Numbered from the stretch's first letter, positions 27,023 through 38,780 are shown. The stretch is 64,000 nucleotides of DNA from CAVYXK01 sp963772445 (GCA_963772445.1 CAVYXK010000014.1:1-64000); one strand, 5' to 3'. Numbers and translations: made by a program. Notes: generated by a model not told the origin, from the letters alone.

Positions 27023-27200
27023 CTACGTCGCCTGACTCTCGGCGGCGTGCAGGACAACTGAGTCGGCGACGTGAGTATAACGGGCCGTCATGCCGCTGCG
27101 CTTGTGGCCGATCAACTCCGCAATCACGGCATCACCGTACCCTAGGTCCGCCGCAGGCGACACGAAGGAATGGCGGAGCACGCGCAGCGTTCGAGCAGCG
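27023..27200 (-). pseudogene. Tyrosine integrase, C-terminal remnant
   Basis: The final 58 codons of a tyrosine recombinase end at TAG 27023-27025. LRVLRHSFVSPAADLGYGD contains the HxxR-type box, followed by IAELIGHKRSGMTARYTHVA with the catalytic His and Tyr. The upstream catalytic half is absent. It lies 205 bp after the fluoride operon and may mark the edge of a former mobile island. Confidence 0.7.
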
Positions 27201-27318
27201 TGCCGACAGTCGTGCTGGCGCCGACGCGCTCGACCAGCCGCGCCGTCCGGTATCGGCCGCCCGGACGATCAGCAAAGCGTCAGCGAGGCGCGGCAGGAAG
27301 CCGAATACAGGCCGGACG

Positions 27319-27875
27319 GTGGCCAATCCTGGGTTGTTCCTTCGCCGCCGGTTGGCTAATCCGTTGCAGATGGGCTCGGTCGTGCCGTCCTCGCCGGCGT
27401 TGTGCCGGCATGTCGTCAGTCAGATCCGCCGTGCCGATAATGAAGCCGTCCTGGAGCTGGGTGCCGGCACGGGCGTGATCTCGCAGGCCCTGCTGGCGGG
27501 GGGCGTGCCCCCTGAGCGGCTCATCGTGGTGGAGATCGTGCCGGAGCTTGTCGCCCATCTACGCCGCACGCTCGCGGGGGTGCATGTGATCGAAGGCGAC
27601 GCCCGGCGCCTGCCGCTGCTGGTCCCACCGCACTGGCACGGCCGGATTGCACCGTGGTGTGCGGCATCCCGCTCGTGCTGCTGCCTCTGGCCGAGCAGCG
27701 TCGCTTCATTGATGCGATCGGGGCGGTGGCGCCGGGGCGCGGCTTCCTGCACTACAGCTATTGCGTCAGCTCGCCGCTGCCCTGGCGCAAGCACGGCCTC
27801 GCGCCGCGGCGCGAGGCCTGGACCCCGCTCAACTTCCCGTCTGCCAGCGTCTGGCGCTACACGCCGGCACTCTGA
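27319..27875 (+). CDS. PmtA-like SAM-dependent methyltransferase (one frameshift)
   Basis: Starting at GTG 27319, the protein begins VANPGLFLRRRLANPLQMGS, typical of phospholipid N-methyltransferase-like proteins of the PmtA group. It has the SAM-binding motif VLELGAGTGVISQAL, motif II IEGDARRLPLL and a TVVCGIPLVLLPL strand. A one-base shift near 27648 separates the halves. The second half ends at TGA 27875 after FPSASVWRYTPAL. Substrate could be phosphatidylethanolamine or another lipid, which cannot be decided here. Confidence 0.75.
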
Positions 27876-27913
27876 GCCCGTATCGGCTCGTTTGCCCATC
27901 GGAAGTCATTGCC

Positions 27914-28864
27914 ATGCTGGTCCGGCTGGCGCCGTTCGGATTCGTTCTGCTGTGGAGCTCCTCGTTCGTTGCGGCGAAGACCGGGCTGCGGCATCTCACG
28001 CCGCTGCTGTTCGTGGCCATCCGCCTGGCCGGCTGCGCCGCCGTCCTGGTGATCCTGATGCTCGTGCTCCGCCAGTCCTGGCGGCTGCTCGCCGGATGGC
28101 GCGGGCTGCATTGCGCGATTGCCGGCGCGCTGGTGAATGCGGTGGGGCTGATGGCCCCGCATGTCGGCCTGACCATGGTCGGCGCCGCCCCGCTCGCGCT
28201 GGTGCAGTCGCTTACGCCGCTGCTGACCGCTGCCCTCGGCGTAGTCGTGCTGAGCGAGCGGCTCGGCGCGCTGCAGTGGTTCGGCTTGGTGTTGGGTGTC
28301 GTCGGCGTGGCTCTGGTGGTGGGGCTGGAGGCCGCCGAAAGCACGGCACGGCTCGACGGCCTGTTGCTCGGTGGGATCGGAGTGCTGGGCCTTGTCGTCG
28401 GGACGCTGTGGTTCGGGCGCTTTTGCCGCGGCGTCCCGCTGCTGGCCGGGGCGACGGCGCAGTTCCTCGCCGCTGCCCTGGTCAGCACCGTCGGGATGGC
28501 GCTGTTCGAAACTCCGCACGCCGATTGGACGGCAGCGACGATTGCGGCAGTGGCGTGGAACACGGGCGCGGTGTCGCTTGGCGGTATGGGGCTCTATTTC
28601 TTTCTGCTGGCGCGCGGCACCGCAGCGGCAACCACGGCGAATTTCTACCTGATCCCCGGAACCGTAGCTGTGCTCGGGTGGGCACTGCTGGGCGAGCGTC
28701 TGACCCCGCCGGCGATATTGGGGTTCGTCGTGGCGGCGACCGGCTGCTGGTTGGTGAGACGGCGTCCGGCTGCCGCCCACCTCTCCCGCGCCTGCGGGAG
28801 AGGTCGCCGCGGGGCAGCGCGGCGGGTGAGGGGTGCCGGGACGAGGGACTCCCCACGTCGTTAG
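27914..28864 (+). CDS. EamA/DMT-family transporter
   Basis: A 316-residue permease of the drug/metabolite transporter superfamily with ten predicted helices in two EamA repeats: GFVLLWSSSFVAAKTGLRHL at the start of repeat 1 and GGMGLYFFLLARGTAAATTA in repeat 2. The substrate is unknown. The ATG at 27914 fits the usual start (MLVRLAPFGFVLLWSS). The last 30 codons translate a REP-like repeat, so the stop lies inside the repeat and the native C-terminus may have been replaced. Confidence 0.85.
   Translation: MLVRLAPFGFVLLWSSSFVAAKTGLRHLTPLLFVAIRLAGCAAVLVILMLVLRQSWRLLAGWRGLHCAIAGALVNAVGLMAPHVGLTMVGAAPLALVQSLTPLLTAALGVVVLSERLGALQWFGLVLGVVGVALVVGLEAAESTARLDGLLLGGIGVLGLVVGTLWFGRFCRGVPLLAGATAQFLAAALVSTVGMALFETPHADWTAATIAAVAWNTGAVSLGGMGLYFFLLARGTAAATTANFYLIPGTVAVLGWALLGERLTPPAILGFVVAATGCWLVRRRPAAAHLSRACGRGRRGAARRVRGAGTRDSPRR
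28781..28850. repeat. REP-like palindromic repeat at the DMT gene 3' end
   Basis: ACCTCTCCCGCGCCTGCGGG followed by AGAGGT forms a perfect hairpin, and a second hairpin region CGCCGCGG..GCGCGGCGGG follows with GTGAGGGG. The same pattern is found at 41131 (with CGGGTGAGGG) and in shorter form at 32633. Confidence 0.7.
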
Positions 28865-28908
28865 CACTGGGTCCGATGGTATGTTGCGCATCCGCGCGCG
28901 CACCATCC

Positions 28909-29080
28909 TCAGCCGAGCACACCCCAGTTCCGCCCGAGCCGCTCCAGCGTGCCGTCCGCGCGCATCGAAGCGAGCGCGCTGTTTACCGCCATCTCGAGTG
29001 CCGGTTCATTCGTTGGGAAGCCGATGCCGAGCGGCTGCGGATCGTTCGGCACCTGGGCAATGATCCTCAGGTTTGGCGCG
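28909..29080 (-). pseudogene. Amino-acid ABC transporter substrate-binding protein, C-terminal remnant
   Basis: About 55 codons ending at TGA 28909-28911 read NLRIIAQVPNDPQPLGIGFP-TNEPALEMAVNSALASMRAD-GTLERLGRNWGVLG, the standard end of family 3 extracellular solute-binding proteins. The frame is not continued upstream, so only the end of lobe 1 remains. Just to its right, part of its edge (GCGAAATGAGACG) is repeated at 29288. Confidence 0.6.
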
Positions 29081-29357
29081 AAATGAGACGATGATGAGCC
29101 TCAAGGAGGATCAAACAGGTGGATGGATTGCGAATGCCAAAACCGGACCGGACTGCACGCTTCGCTGGAGCCGTGCGGCAACACGGCGATCTCAGTGGTG
29201 CTCAGTGTGAACCGCTCCCATCGCCACCCCGCAATCGTTCCGCGGATGTGCAACCGCTATCTCGGCATGATCCAGCGTCTCGCACACAGCGAAATGAGAC
29301 GCCGATGAGAATCGTGTCGATACCGCATCGCATGTGCTGTGGCCGCAGGCGACCGCC

Positions 29358-29642
29358 TCACTGCCCGCCTGAAAGAAACGCTTGCGCACTCGTCGGATCT
29401 ATCAACGGCAACGCGTCGAATCGCGCCGGCACAATCTCCGCCCACTCATTGAGCAACCTGTGCAGCGTTTCGTGACTATCCACCTCCAGCACCACCAACG
29501 CACCCCGACCCGCCCGCGCATAAATATGCCGCACTGTACCGGAGGCTTGCAGCGGTGCCAGCCAGTCCCAGTAACGCCGCCGGTTCGCCACCGCCTCCGA
29601 AGGCCAGCCCGGCAGCGGCTCGCTGATCACCGCGAACAGCAT
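29358..29642 (-). CDS. Muconolactone isomerase-like small protein
   Basis: A 94-residue protein beginning MLFAVISEPLPGW, with the ferredoxin-like beta-alpha-beta pattern of muconolactone Delta-isomerase/DUF3303-type proteins (GTVRHIYARAGRGALVVLEV, LHRLLNEWAEIVPARFDALP). Its ATG shares a base with the amidase stop (TGATG), so the two are co-translated. The family includes both real isomerases and uncharacterised accessory proteins. Here the partner amidase suggests a catabolic role, but no substrate can be named. Confidence 0.65.
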   Translation of the reverse strand: MLFAVISEPLPGWPSEAVANRRRYWDWLAPLQASGTVRHIYARAGRGALVVLEVDSHETLHRLLNEWAEIVPARFDALPLIDPTSAQAFLSGGQ

Positions 29643-31051
29643 CACGCAAGCGGCGGACGCCGGTCCGCCCAGGGTTGCACCCGCTCGAACGCGGCCGCCG
29701 CCTGCAGCACGCCCAGATCATCGAACCGGCGCCCGACGATCTGCAGCCCGACCGGCAAACCCTCGGCCGTAAAGCCGCAAGGCACGCTCGCCGCCGGGTT
29801 CCAGGACATGTTGAACGGATACGAGAAATGCGCCCACTCGATCCAATTCCACGGATGCTGCGGCCAATGCTCGGGCATCAGGCGTTCGGCCGCGAATGCA
29901 GCCACTGATACGGCAGGCGTCAGCAGGAAATCCCAATCCTCGAACCAGCGGTGGATGGCCGCGATATAGGCCATCTTGCGCTCCTTCAGCGCGAGATACT
30001 CCACCGCCGACATCGGCGCGCCATCCTTGATGCAGGCGACAAGGCCGGGGTCCATCTGCGCCTCCCATCCCGGTAGATGCACGGCCAGCCGCGCCATGTG
30101 CGCGGCCCAGAACGGGCCGATCAGTTCCGCACCGGTCGGGCCCCATGGTGTCAATGCGTCCTCGACCACGGCGCCCAGCTGGGTGAACCGCGCAGCGGCC
30201 GATTTCACCAGCGCCGCTACCTCGGGATCGACCCGTGCATGACCCAGATCGGGACTGAACGCGATGCGCTTGCCGCGCACGTCCTCATGCAGCCGGCCGA
30301 GATAGTCGGCGGGCCCCGCTTCGCACGTGGTGTGATCGAGCGGATGCGGCCCGGCCATCGCGCCGAGGAACAGCGCGCCATCCGCCACCGTGCGCGTCAT
30401 CGGTCCCATGTGCGAGGTGTAGTCGCCCACGCTGACGGGGGTATAGGGCACCCTGCCGAAGGTCGGCTTCAGTCCGAACACGCCGCAGAAATGCGACGGC
30501 ATCCGGATCGAACCTGCACCGTCGCTGCCCTGGTGCAGCGGCCCGAACCCCGCGGCGGCCGCTGCTCCGGCACCAGCCGACGATGCGCCGGCGTTGTAGC
30601 CGTGCTTCCACGGATTGTGCGTGATCCCGGTCAGCGGCGAATAGCTCACGCCGGTCCAGCCGAATTCCGAGGTCGTGGTCTTGCCGAAGATGATGGCGCC
30701 CTGCTCCTTCAGCCGCGGCACCACCGTCGTGTCCACTTTCGGCTGGTTACCCTTGAAGATCAGACTGCCCATCTGCGTAGGCATATCCTTGGTGTTTGCG
30801 AGGTCCTTGATCGTCACCGGCACACCATGCAGCAGACCGATGCGCTCGCTCTTCATCAGCGCCGTCTCGGCGTGGCGGGCCGCTTCCATCGCCTGATCGG
30901 TGGCGAGATACGCGAAGGCGTTCACCCGTGGGTTGAGCGCCCCGATGCGGACGAGCAGGTCACGCATGACCTCAACCGGCGAGATCTTCTTCTGGCGGAT
31001 CATTCCGGCCAGCATCACCGCCGGCATGAAGGCGAGCTCGGTGTCGTCCAT
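29642..31051 (-). CDS. Amidase-signature family hydrolase
   Basis: A 469-residue amidase. The Ser-cisSer-Lys triad is visible: Lys in VTIKDLANTKD, the cis-Ser in YNAGASSAGAGAAAAAG and the nucleophile Ser in GSDGAGSIRMPS, followed by GVFGLKPTFGRVP. ATG 31051 starts MDDTELAFMPAVMLAGMI, normal for the family, whereas the longer frame does not look coding. It hydrolyses an amide, but the substrate is unknown. It is divergent from glpK (92 bp gap) and coupled to the isomerase-like gene. Confidence 0.9.
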   Translation of the reverse strand: MDDTELAFMPAVMLAGMIRQKKISPVEVMRDLLVRIGALNPRVNAFAYLATDQAMEAARHAETALMKSERIGLLHGVPVTIKDLANTKDMPTQMGSLIFKGNQPKVDTTVVPRLKEQGAIIFGKTTTSEFGWTGVSYSPLTGITHNPWKHGYNAGASSAGAGAAAAAGFGPLHQGSDGAGSIRMPSHFCGVFGLKPTFGRVPYTPVSVGDYTSHMGPMTRTVADGALFLGAMAGPHPLDHTTCEAGPADYLGRLHEDVRGKRIAFSPDLGHARVDPEVAALVKSAAARFTQLGAVVEDALTPWGPTGAELIGPFWAAHMARLAVHLPGWEAQMDPGLVACIKDGAPMSAVEYLALKERKMAYIAAIHRWFEDWDFLLTPAVSVAAFAAERLMPEHWPQHPWNWIEWAHFSYPFNMSWNPAASVPCGFTAEGLPVGLQIVGRRFDDLGVLQAAAAFERVQPWADRRPPLA

Positions 31052-31143
31052 CGCGTCCCCCTTGTCCGTCCGAACGATGGTCCGCGCGATCGTTCGCAGC
31101 AAGGCCGCAAACGCGCTACGCTGGCGGCCGCGGGAGGACGGAC

Positions 31144-32622
<1,479 letters not shown>

Positions 32623-32632
32623 AAATTATACC

Positions 32633-32665
32633 TCTCCCGCACTTGCGGGGGGTATAGAGATAAGC
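32633..32665. repeat. REP-like palindrome between glpK and the TPR gene
   Basis: TATACCTCTCCCGCACTTGC followed by GGGGGGTATA is an interrupted palindrome with the same core as the repeat at 41131. It lies in the 3' end of the TPR gene (translated as SLYPPQVRERYNF) and just after the glpK stop, so it could act as a bidirectional transcription barrier. Confidence 0.6.
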
Positions 32666-32789
32666 CAATTCGATAACGCCAGGAGCGCACGGACGGTTTC
32701 GACCATTGCCTGAGCTTCTCCTTAGCCTTTGCCAACCCATCCAGCGCTGCTTGCAAATTGGCATGTATCACTGCGTATCGAGAATTGAT

Positions 32790-35230
32790 TTCTAATGCTT
32801 CTCGGTATTTTATTATGGCTTCGTCGTAACGCCCTCGGTTCGCAAGTGCGATACCCCAATTATTATACACCCACACAAGAGATGGATTGCCTTCCGCAGC
32901 TTGCTGGTAACGTGCCTCACCCTGCGTCTCGTCGCCACTAGTGAAAAGAGCGTCACCCCACTGAGTGAGAGCTTGAGGCCAATTTGATCTGAGCGCCAGG
33001 GCCTGCTTGAATTTGGCACCAGCACCTGGGATGTCTCCACCGGCTGCCAACACGCTACCCCAGCCGACGTAAGCATCGACCGAGGCCGGATCGATCTCCA
33101 CCGCCATGGCATACTGCCTGGCTGCCGCCTGCCGGTCGAGCCGCACCGCGAGAGCGTCACCCCAACTCACATACGCCGGAGCATAATGTGGGTCGATGTT
33201 CAGCGCCTGCTGATACTGCTTGATAGCATCATCGTAGCGGCCCCGCGCTGCCAACGACAAACCCCAGTTGTTGTGGATCCAGGCAAGGAATGGGCTGCCC
33301 TCCGCAGCTTGCTGGTAACGTGCCTCTCCCTGCGTCTCGTCGCCACTAGTGAAAAGGGCACCACCCCACTGAGTGAGTGCTTGAGGCCAATTTGGTCTGA
33401 GCGCCAGCGCCTGCTTGAATTTGGCACCAGCACCTGGGATGTCTCCACCGGCTGCCAACACGCTACCCCAGCCGACGTAAGCATCGACCGAGGCCGGATC
33501 GATCTCCACCGCCATGGCATACTGCCTGGCTGCCGCCTGCCGGTCGAGCCGCGCCGCGAGAGCGTCACCCCAACTCACATACGCCGGAGCATAATGTGGG
33601 TCGATGTTCAGCGCCTGCTGATACTGCTTGATAGCATCATCGTAGCGGCCCCGCGCTGCCAACGACAAACCCCAGTTGTTGTGGATCCAGGCAAGGAATG
33701 GGCTGCCCTCCGCAGCTTGCTGGTAACGTGCCTCTCCCTGCTTCTCGTCGCCGACGGTGAAAAACACATCACCCCAGCGGGTGAGTGCTTGAGGCCAATT
33801 TGGTCTGAGCGCCAGCGCCTGCTTGAATTTGGCACCAGCACCTGGGATGTCTCCACCGGCTGCCAACACGCTACCCCAGCCGACGTAAGCATCGACCGAG
33901 GCCGGATCGATCTCCACCGCCATGGCATACTGCCTGGCTGCCGCCTGCCGGTCGAGCCGCGCCGCGAGAGCGTCACCCCAACTCACATACGCCGGAGCAT
34001 AATGTGGGTCGATGTTCAGCGCCTGCTGATACTGCTTGATAGCATCATCGTAGCGGCCCCGCGCCGCCAACGACAAACCCCAGTTGTTGTGGATCCAGGC
34101 AAGGAATGGGCTGCCTTCCGCAGCTTGCTGGTAACGTGCCTCTCCCTGCTTCTCGTCGCCGATGGTGAAAAACACATCACCCCACGGTGTGAGTGCTTGA
34201 GGCCAATTTGGTCTGAGCGCCAGCGCCTTATCGAATTTGGCGCCAGCACCTTGGCTGTCGCCATCGGCTGCCAACACGTTGCCCCAGCTGACGTAAGCAT
34301 CGACATAAGTCGGGTCGATGTCCACCGCCGTGGCATATTTCTCGGCTGCTGCTTTCCGATCCAGCCGGGCAGCGAGGGCATCACCCCAGCTCAAATATGC
34401 TGGGGCAAAACGTGAATCGATGTGCACTGCCTGTTGATAATGCTCGATGGCATCATCGTAGCGACCTCGCCCGGCCAGCTGCAAACCCCAGTTGTTGTGG
34501 ATCCAAGGAAGCAACGGATTGGCCTCCGCCGCTCGCTGATAAAGCGCCTCTCCCTGCTTTTCGTCGCCGATGGTGAAAAAAACATTCCCCCATTGCGTAA
34601 GTGCTTGAGGCCCCGCTGGTCCGAGCGCCAGCGCCTTATCGAATTTGGCACCAGCGCCTTGGCTGTCTCCATCGGCTGCCAACACGTTGCCCCAGCTGAC
34701 GTAAGCATCGACATAAGCCGGGTCGATGTCCACCGCCGTGGCATATTTCTCGGCTGCTGCTTTCCGATCCAGCCGGGCAGCGAGGGCATCACCCCAGCTC
34801 AAATATGCTGGGGCAAAATGTGAATCGATGTGTACTGCCTGTTGATAGTGCTCGATGGCATCATCGTAGCGACCTCGCCCAGCCAGCTGCAAACCCCAGT
34901 TGTTGTGGATCCAAGGGAGCAACGGATTGGTCTCCGCCGCTCGCCGATAAAGCGCCTCTCCCTGCTTTTCGTTGCCGATGGTGAAAAAAATATTCCCCCA
35001 TTGCGTAAGTGCTTGAGGCCCGGCTGGTCTGAGCGTCAGCGCCTTATCGAATTTGGCGCCAGCACCTTGGCGGTCTCCATCGGCCGCCAACACGTTGCCC
35101 CAGCTGACGTAAGCATCGACATAAGCCGGGTCGATGTCCACCGCCGTGGCATATTTCTCGGCTGCTGCTTTCCGATCCAGCCGGGCAGCGAGGGCATCAC
35201 CCCAATTTACATATGCCTGAACATAGTTGT
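32790..35230 (-). repeat. Six tandem 408-bp units inside the TPR gene
   Basis: The coding region repeats with a 408-bp period (136 residues, four TPRs). Three left-hand units (about 32790-34020) are nearly identical at the DNA level, including long runs such as the one coding for GGDIPGAGAKFKQALALR. The right-hand units form a second subtype (KAAAEKYATAVDIDP). Such near-identity implies recent duplication or gene conversion and makes the copy number prone to assembly error. Confidence 0.85.
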
Positions 35231-36376
35231 GGTCAATCTGAAGTGCTTGTGCGTACTTCGCAGAAGCCTCCATATACCTACCAGCGCCGGCTAATTCAGA
35301 CCCCCAAAAATTATATGTCCACGGCAAATTCGTGTTGTTGTTCTGGATATCGCTGTCAATCGCGCGGGAAAACATCCTCTCGCCGCGCTTTACATCGCCA
35401 CGCTTGAACGCAATACTCCCCTTCGCTGCAAATACGCTCGAGTCCGAGTTTGTTATTCGTCTTGTTTTTTCGATTTTAACCTCCGCTTCATGAAGGCGCC
35501 ACAGATATATATAGTTCAAGGCAAGGCCTATGCGAGCGTCCACAAGGTTCCCATTTGTCTCGATTGCTTTCAGGTACATCTTGTTGGCGGCGGAACATCA
35601 TCGTCTTTGGACAAGACGTTACCAAGATTCGTAGCCACTTGAGGACTGTGCGGGTTGATCTGAAGTGACTTCAAATAGGCGTTCCGCGCGGGACCATATT
35701 CATCTAGGTTCTCAATAGGCAACTCCAAGATTATTAAGCGCATCCGAAGAGTTAGGAAACAAGACCAACAGCTTGTTAATATATTTCTCCGATTCCTTGT
35801 ACAAATGCTGGTATTGGAGGGCGGAAACCACTGCGCTATAATTGTCTGCATCCTCCGCACTCTGCCAGTCCTCACTAGCTCCAATCTCATTTCGAAATGT
35901 TCTATTCGTCCCCTCATCGAGGGCCATCTTGAAGAATTTTGCTGACTCCTTTGAATTCCCTTCTCGTGCGTATAACTGCCCCATGTAACCAAGTATCCAG
36001 ACGCTATGCGGCAATACCCGCAGTGCCGCTTCGCACTCGTTTAGAGCCTCCGCTAAGCGATTCTGGATGAGCAGCACGTCCATAATCCCAGTGTAAGCCG
36101 ATTCATCGTCTGAGTCCAAGAGCAGCGCACGTCTATACTCATTGAATGCATCGCCGTACTTACCAACGGTGACCAGTGCGTCGCCAAGGTTGGAATGAAC
36201 CTCTGATGAACGAGAATAGAGCGAAATTGATCGCCGATACTTTGCGATCGCCTCGTCGTAGGAACCGTGCAAGCTAAGAACATTCCCCCATAGATTGAAG
36301 GCTCTCGCCTGAGACTCCTCATCCTCAGAACTAATAGCCTGCGATATTTCCTTTCTCGAGAGTGCCGAGTTCTGGG

Positions 36377-36760
36377 TTACTTCCTGGCGGCCTGTGACTT
36401 TCGCTCGTAGTCGTCAAGCCACTGCTCAGTGAGCCGGTCGAGCTCCTCGAGCTGGCGTTCGGAGTAGGATTCCGGCGCAAAGCCCTCGAGCCACCCGAGC
36501 ACGTGAGTTTCGATCAAGTCGCGCGGCACGTCCGGATGCTCGGCATGGATGCGTTCTGCCGACTGCTCGATCGACAGCCGTTTCCCGTCGTCCCAGACGA
36601 TCTTGCGCCGTTTGGGGTCGACGTCGGCATTATCCAGTGCGGCGAAGACCAGATCGAGCGCGTAGACCGAGCGTTCCCCCTCGGACGAGCCCATCCATTC
36701 GAGGAAGGCGTCAGTGAACGGGTTGTTCTCGAAGGGGTGTTTTGCGCGTCGCTTGCCCAT
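36377..36760 (-). CDS. Hypothetical protein next to a DUF6788-like gene
   Basis: A 127-residue acidic protein (MGKRRAKHPFENNPFTDAFL..., ending in the coiled segment LEELDRLTEQWLDDYERKSQ). No signal peptide, membrane helix or known catalytic motif is seen. It lies 22 bp downstream of a DUF6788-like gene, probably in one operon, and opposite to a decayed transposase. All three seem to be parts of the block that interrupts the TPR gene. The function is unknown. Confidence 0.5.
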   Translation of the reverse strand: MGKRRAKHPFENNPFTDAFLEWMGSSEGERSVYALDLVFAALDNADVDPKRRKIVWDDGKRLSIEQSAERIHAEHPDVPRDLIETHVLGWLEGFAPESYSERQLEELDRLTEQWLDDYERKSQAARK

Positions 36761-36782
36761 CGGATGAGGATAGCACCGCGGG

Positions 36783-37100
36783 TCATTGCCGTCGCAAGGC
36801 TCGCTTCATCATCAAGCGGCTCTGCTCGATGCTCAAGGCGATCCACTGGGCGGTGAGCGCCTTGAAGCGCTTATAGTTGCGGATCTCACGCCGCACCTCG
36901 GGCAGATAGTCGCGCGGAACATATTCGGTCCGGCTCCTCATCTGCCGCGTGTAGCTGAGCTGGTAGTAGGGTCCCCTCCGGTTCTCTGGATCCTTGTACT
37001 GGCGGGTGAGCGATCCGGGCCGCATGTCTTCAATGCCGGCCAGCTGCGCCTTGATGCTTCCAATGCGCTTTCTGATCACTGCCAGGCGTTTGTTTGTCAT
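36783..37100 (-). CDS. DUF6788-like protein
   Basis: A 105-residue basic protein. LTRQYKDPENRRGPYYQLSY followed by TRQMRSRTEYVPRDYLPEVR is the pattern of DUF6788-type proteins (GPYYxLS with a downstream R-x-x-YVP), and two helices with a LTAQWIALSIEQSRLMM end. Related proteins are often found beside transposase genes in alphaproteobacteria. It is divergent from the transposase at 37154 and has no established function. Confidence 0.5.
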   Translation of the reverse strand: MTNKRLAVIRKRIGSIKAQLAGIEDMRPGSLTRQYKDPENRRGPYYQLSYTRQMRSRTEYVPRDYLPEVRREIRNYKRFKALTAQWIALSIEQSRLMMKRALRRQ

Positions 37101-37153
37101 AGGTTTAGCATACCAGTGCTATACTATGCTGGCAACAGAATTGAGAGGGCCCG

Positions 37154-38480
37154 ATGCCGCTGTGGATGCCCTGGTGGAATGCGATTTGGCTGCTGCGTCC
37201 GGCGTTCTCGCGTCTGCGCACCTTCCTGTGGTTCGCCACCGCCGTGCAGGCTTCACGGTGCGGACGGAACTGCTGGGCGTAACCAGCCTCGTGCGGGCGC
37301 TGAAGCTCGAGGCTCGCTTCTACAACAAGCTCGTCGATCACTTTCACAGCCCCGCCGTGAAGCTCGATCGGCTCGCGGCGCTGTGGACCCAGGTGGTGCT
37401 CCGGCTATTCCCGCAGCCGCTGCGCATCAACGGAAGGTGTATCGTGGTCGGCGACGGCATCAAGATCCCAAAGCGCGGGCGCAAGATGCCGGCGGTCAAA
37501 CTCCTGCATCAGCAGTCCGAGTCGAACACCAAGCCCGAATTCATCATGGGACATTCCCTCCAGGCTGTGAGCGTGCTCGTTCAGGCCGCAGCCAGCGTCT
37601 TCGCCGTGCCGCTCGCCATGCGAATCCACGAAGGGTTGGTGTGGTCCAATCGCGATCGCCGCACCCTGCTCGACAAGATGCTTGCGCTCCTCGGGATCGT
37701 CGCCATCGCAGAACCCTTCTACTTCGTCGCCGACGCCTACTATGCCGCGCGCAAGATCGTCACCGGCCTGCTCGAGGAGAACAACCACCTGGTCACGCGG
37801 GTGAAGTCCAACGCCGTCGCCTACACCGCCCACCAGCAGCGTGGCCCGCGGAAGAGAGGCCGGCCCAGAGTCTATGGCAGCAAGGTCAAGCTCAGATCCC
37901 TGCTGGAAGACCCCAAGGGCTTCCAACAGGCCGAAAGTCCCGTCTACGGCGAGCACCAGGTGACCATCCAGTATCGGGTCCGCGACCTGCTGTGGCGCCC
38001 GGCCGGTGGAGGCTATCGAGATCATTCGCCTGTACGGTCTGCGCTTCAAGATCGAGCACACGTTCAAGCAGGCGGTGCGGCTGATCGGTTCGTTTACCTA
38101 CCATTTCTGGATGTCCGACATGAAGCCGCTGCGCCGCCGCAGTGGCAATCAACATCTCCATCGTGAGTCGCTGGAATACCGCAACGCCGTCAAACGCAAG
38201 CTCCACGCCTACCACGTCTTCATCCAGGCGGGTGTCGTCTGCCAGGGACTGCTTCAGGTATCTGGCCGTCGCCTTCCCTCAGGCCGTCTGGAATTCCTTC
38301 GGCTCCTGGCTGCGAACCATTCGGCCCGGCATCCCGCCCTCGGAGCTGGTCGTGGCCAATGCCCTGCGCCAGAGCCTGCCGGAATTTCTCTTGAATGCCA
38401 CCCCGAGCAACACCTTCGCGAAATTCGTCATCGAACGACAGGACACCAATAAAATGGAGGCCTTCCGCCTAGCCTCCTGA
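37154..38480 (+). pseudogene. DDE-type transposase, decayed
   Basis: The protein begins MPLWMPWWNAIWLLRPAFSR and, after a one-base shift near 37250, continues VRTELLGVTSLVRALKLEAR with a DDE core (RCIVVGDGIKIPKRGRKMPA, then FYFVADAYYAARK). A deletion of about 30 codons near 38010 joins LLWRPAG to EAIEIIRLYGLRFKIEHTFK, which carries the Glu region. Another shift near 38256 precedes the end SLPEFLLNATPSNTFAKF...AFRLAS. It resembles a group of unassigned DDE transposases and cannot be active. It is probably the agent that split the TPR gene. Confidence 0.7.
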
Positions 38481-38780
38481 GTCGAAATTCCTCCGGAACT
38501 CTGGACTCGCGAGTTCCTTTAACGTCTTGCTAAAATCATTGCTCTTCAACTCCTCGCTGAACAAGAAAGAAGCGACCATTGCGGGATCCACTAGTCGAAC
38601 AAGTCCAATCGCGCCCTCACGAATCAAGGCGTCGTAGTCTCCGTAACCATACTCGCTCGTTGCGAATGATTGCCGCGAGATTGTGTCTCTGAGAGTAAGA
38701 CGCATTTTCCCATTTTCAGTGATGGTAATTTCGCCTCGTATGTGTGTGTCAATGGGCCCGAGCTGTGCCTTTAGCAAGTT
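38469..38780 (-). pseudogene. Middle fragment of the split TPR gene
   Basis: About 100 codons read YNLLKAQLGPIDTHIRGEIT then ITENGKMRLTLRDTISRQSF, ...DPAMVASFLFSEELKSNDFS and KELASPEFRRN before stopping in insertion sequence. This looks like the beta-rich domain that follows the membrane anchor in TPR proteins of this kind. The upstream edge at 38780 is an IS630 end. Joining across it to 40195 restores the frame. Confidence 0.65.

Noticed and set aside
26995..29094. A single 699-codon plus-strand protein
   Set aside because: Its frame contains the first half of the methyltransferase and then runs antisense or out of frame across the DMT gene; no such fusion exists.
33186..34415. A plus-strand 409-codon frame with repeats
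   Set aside because: It is a shadow of the 408-bp TPR repeats; periodicity comes from the real minus-strand gene.
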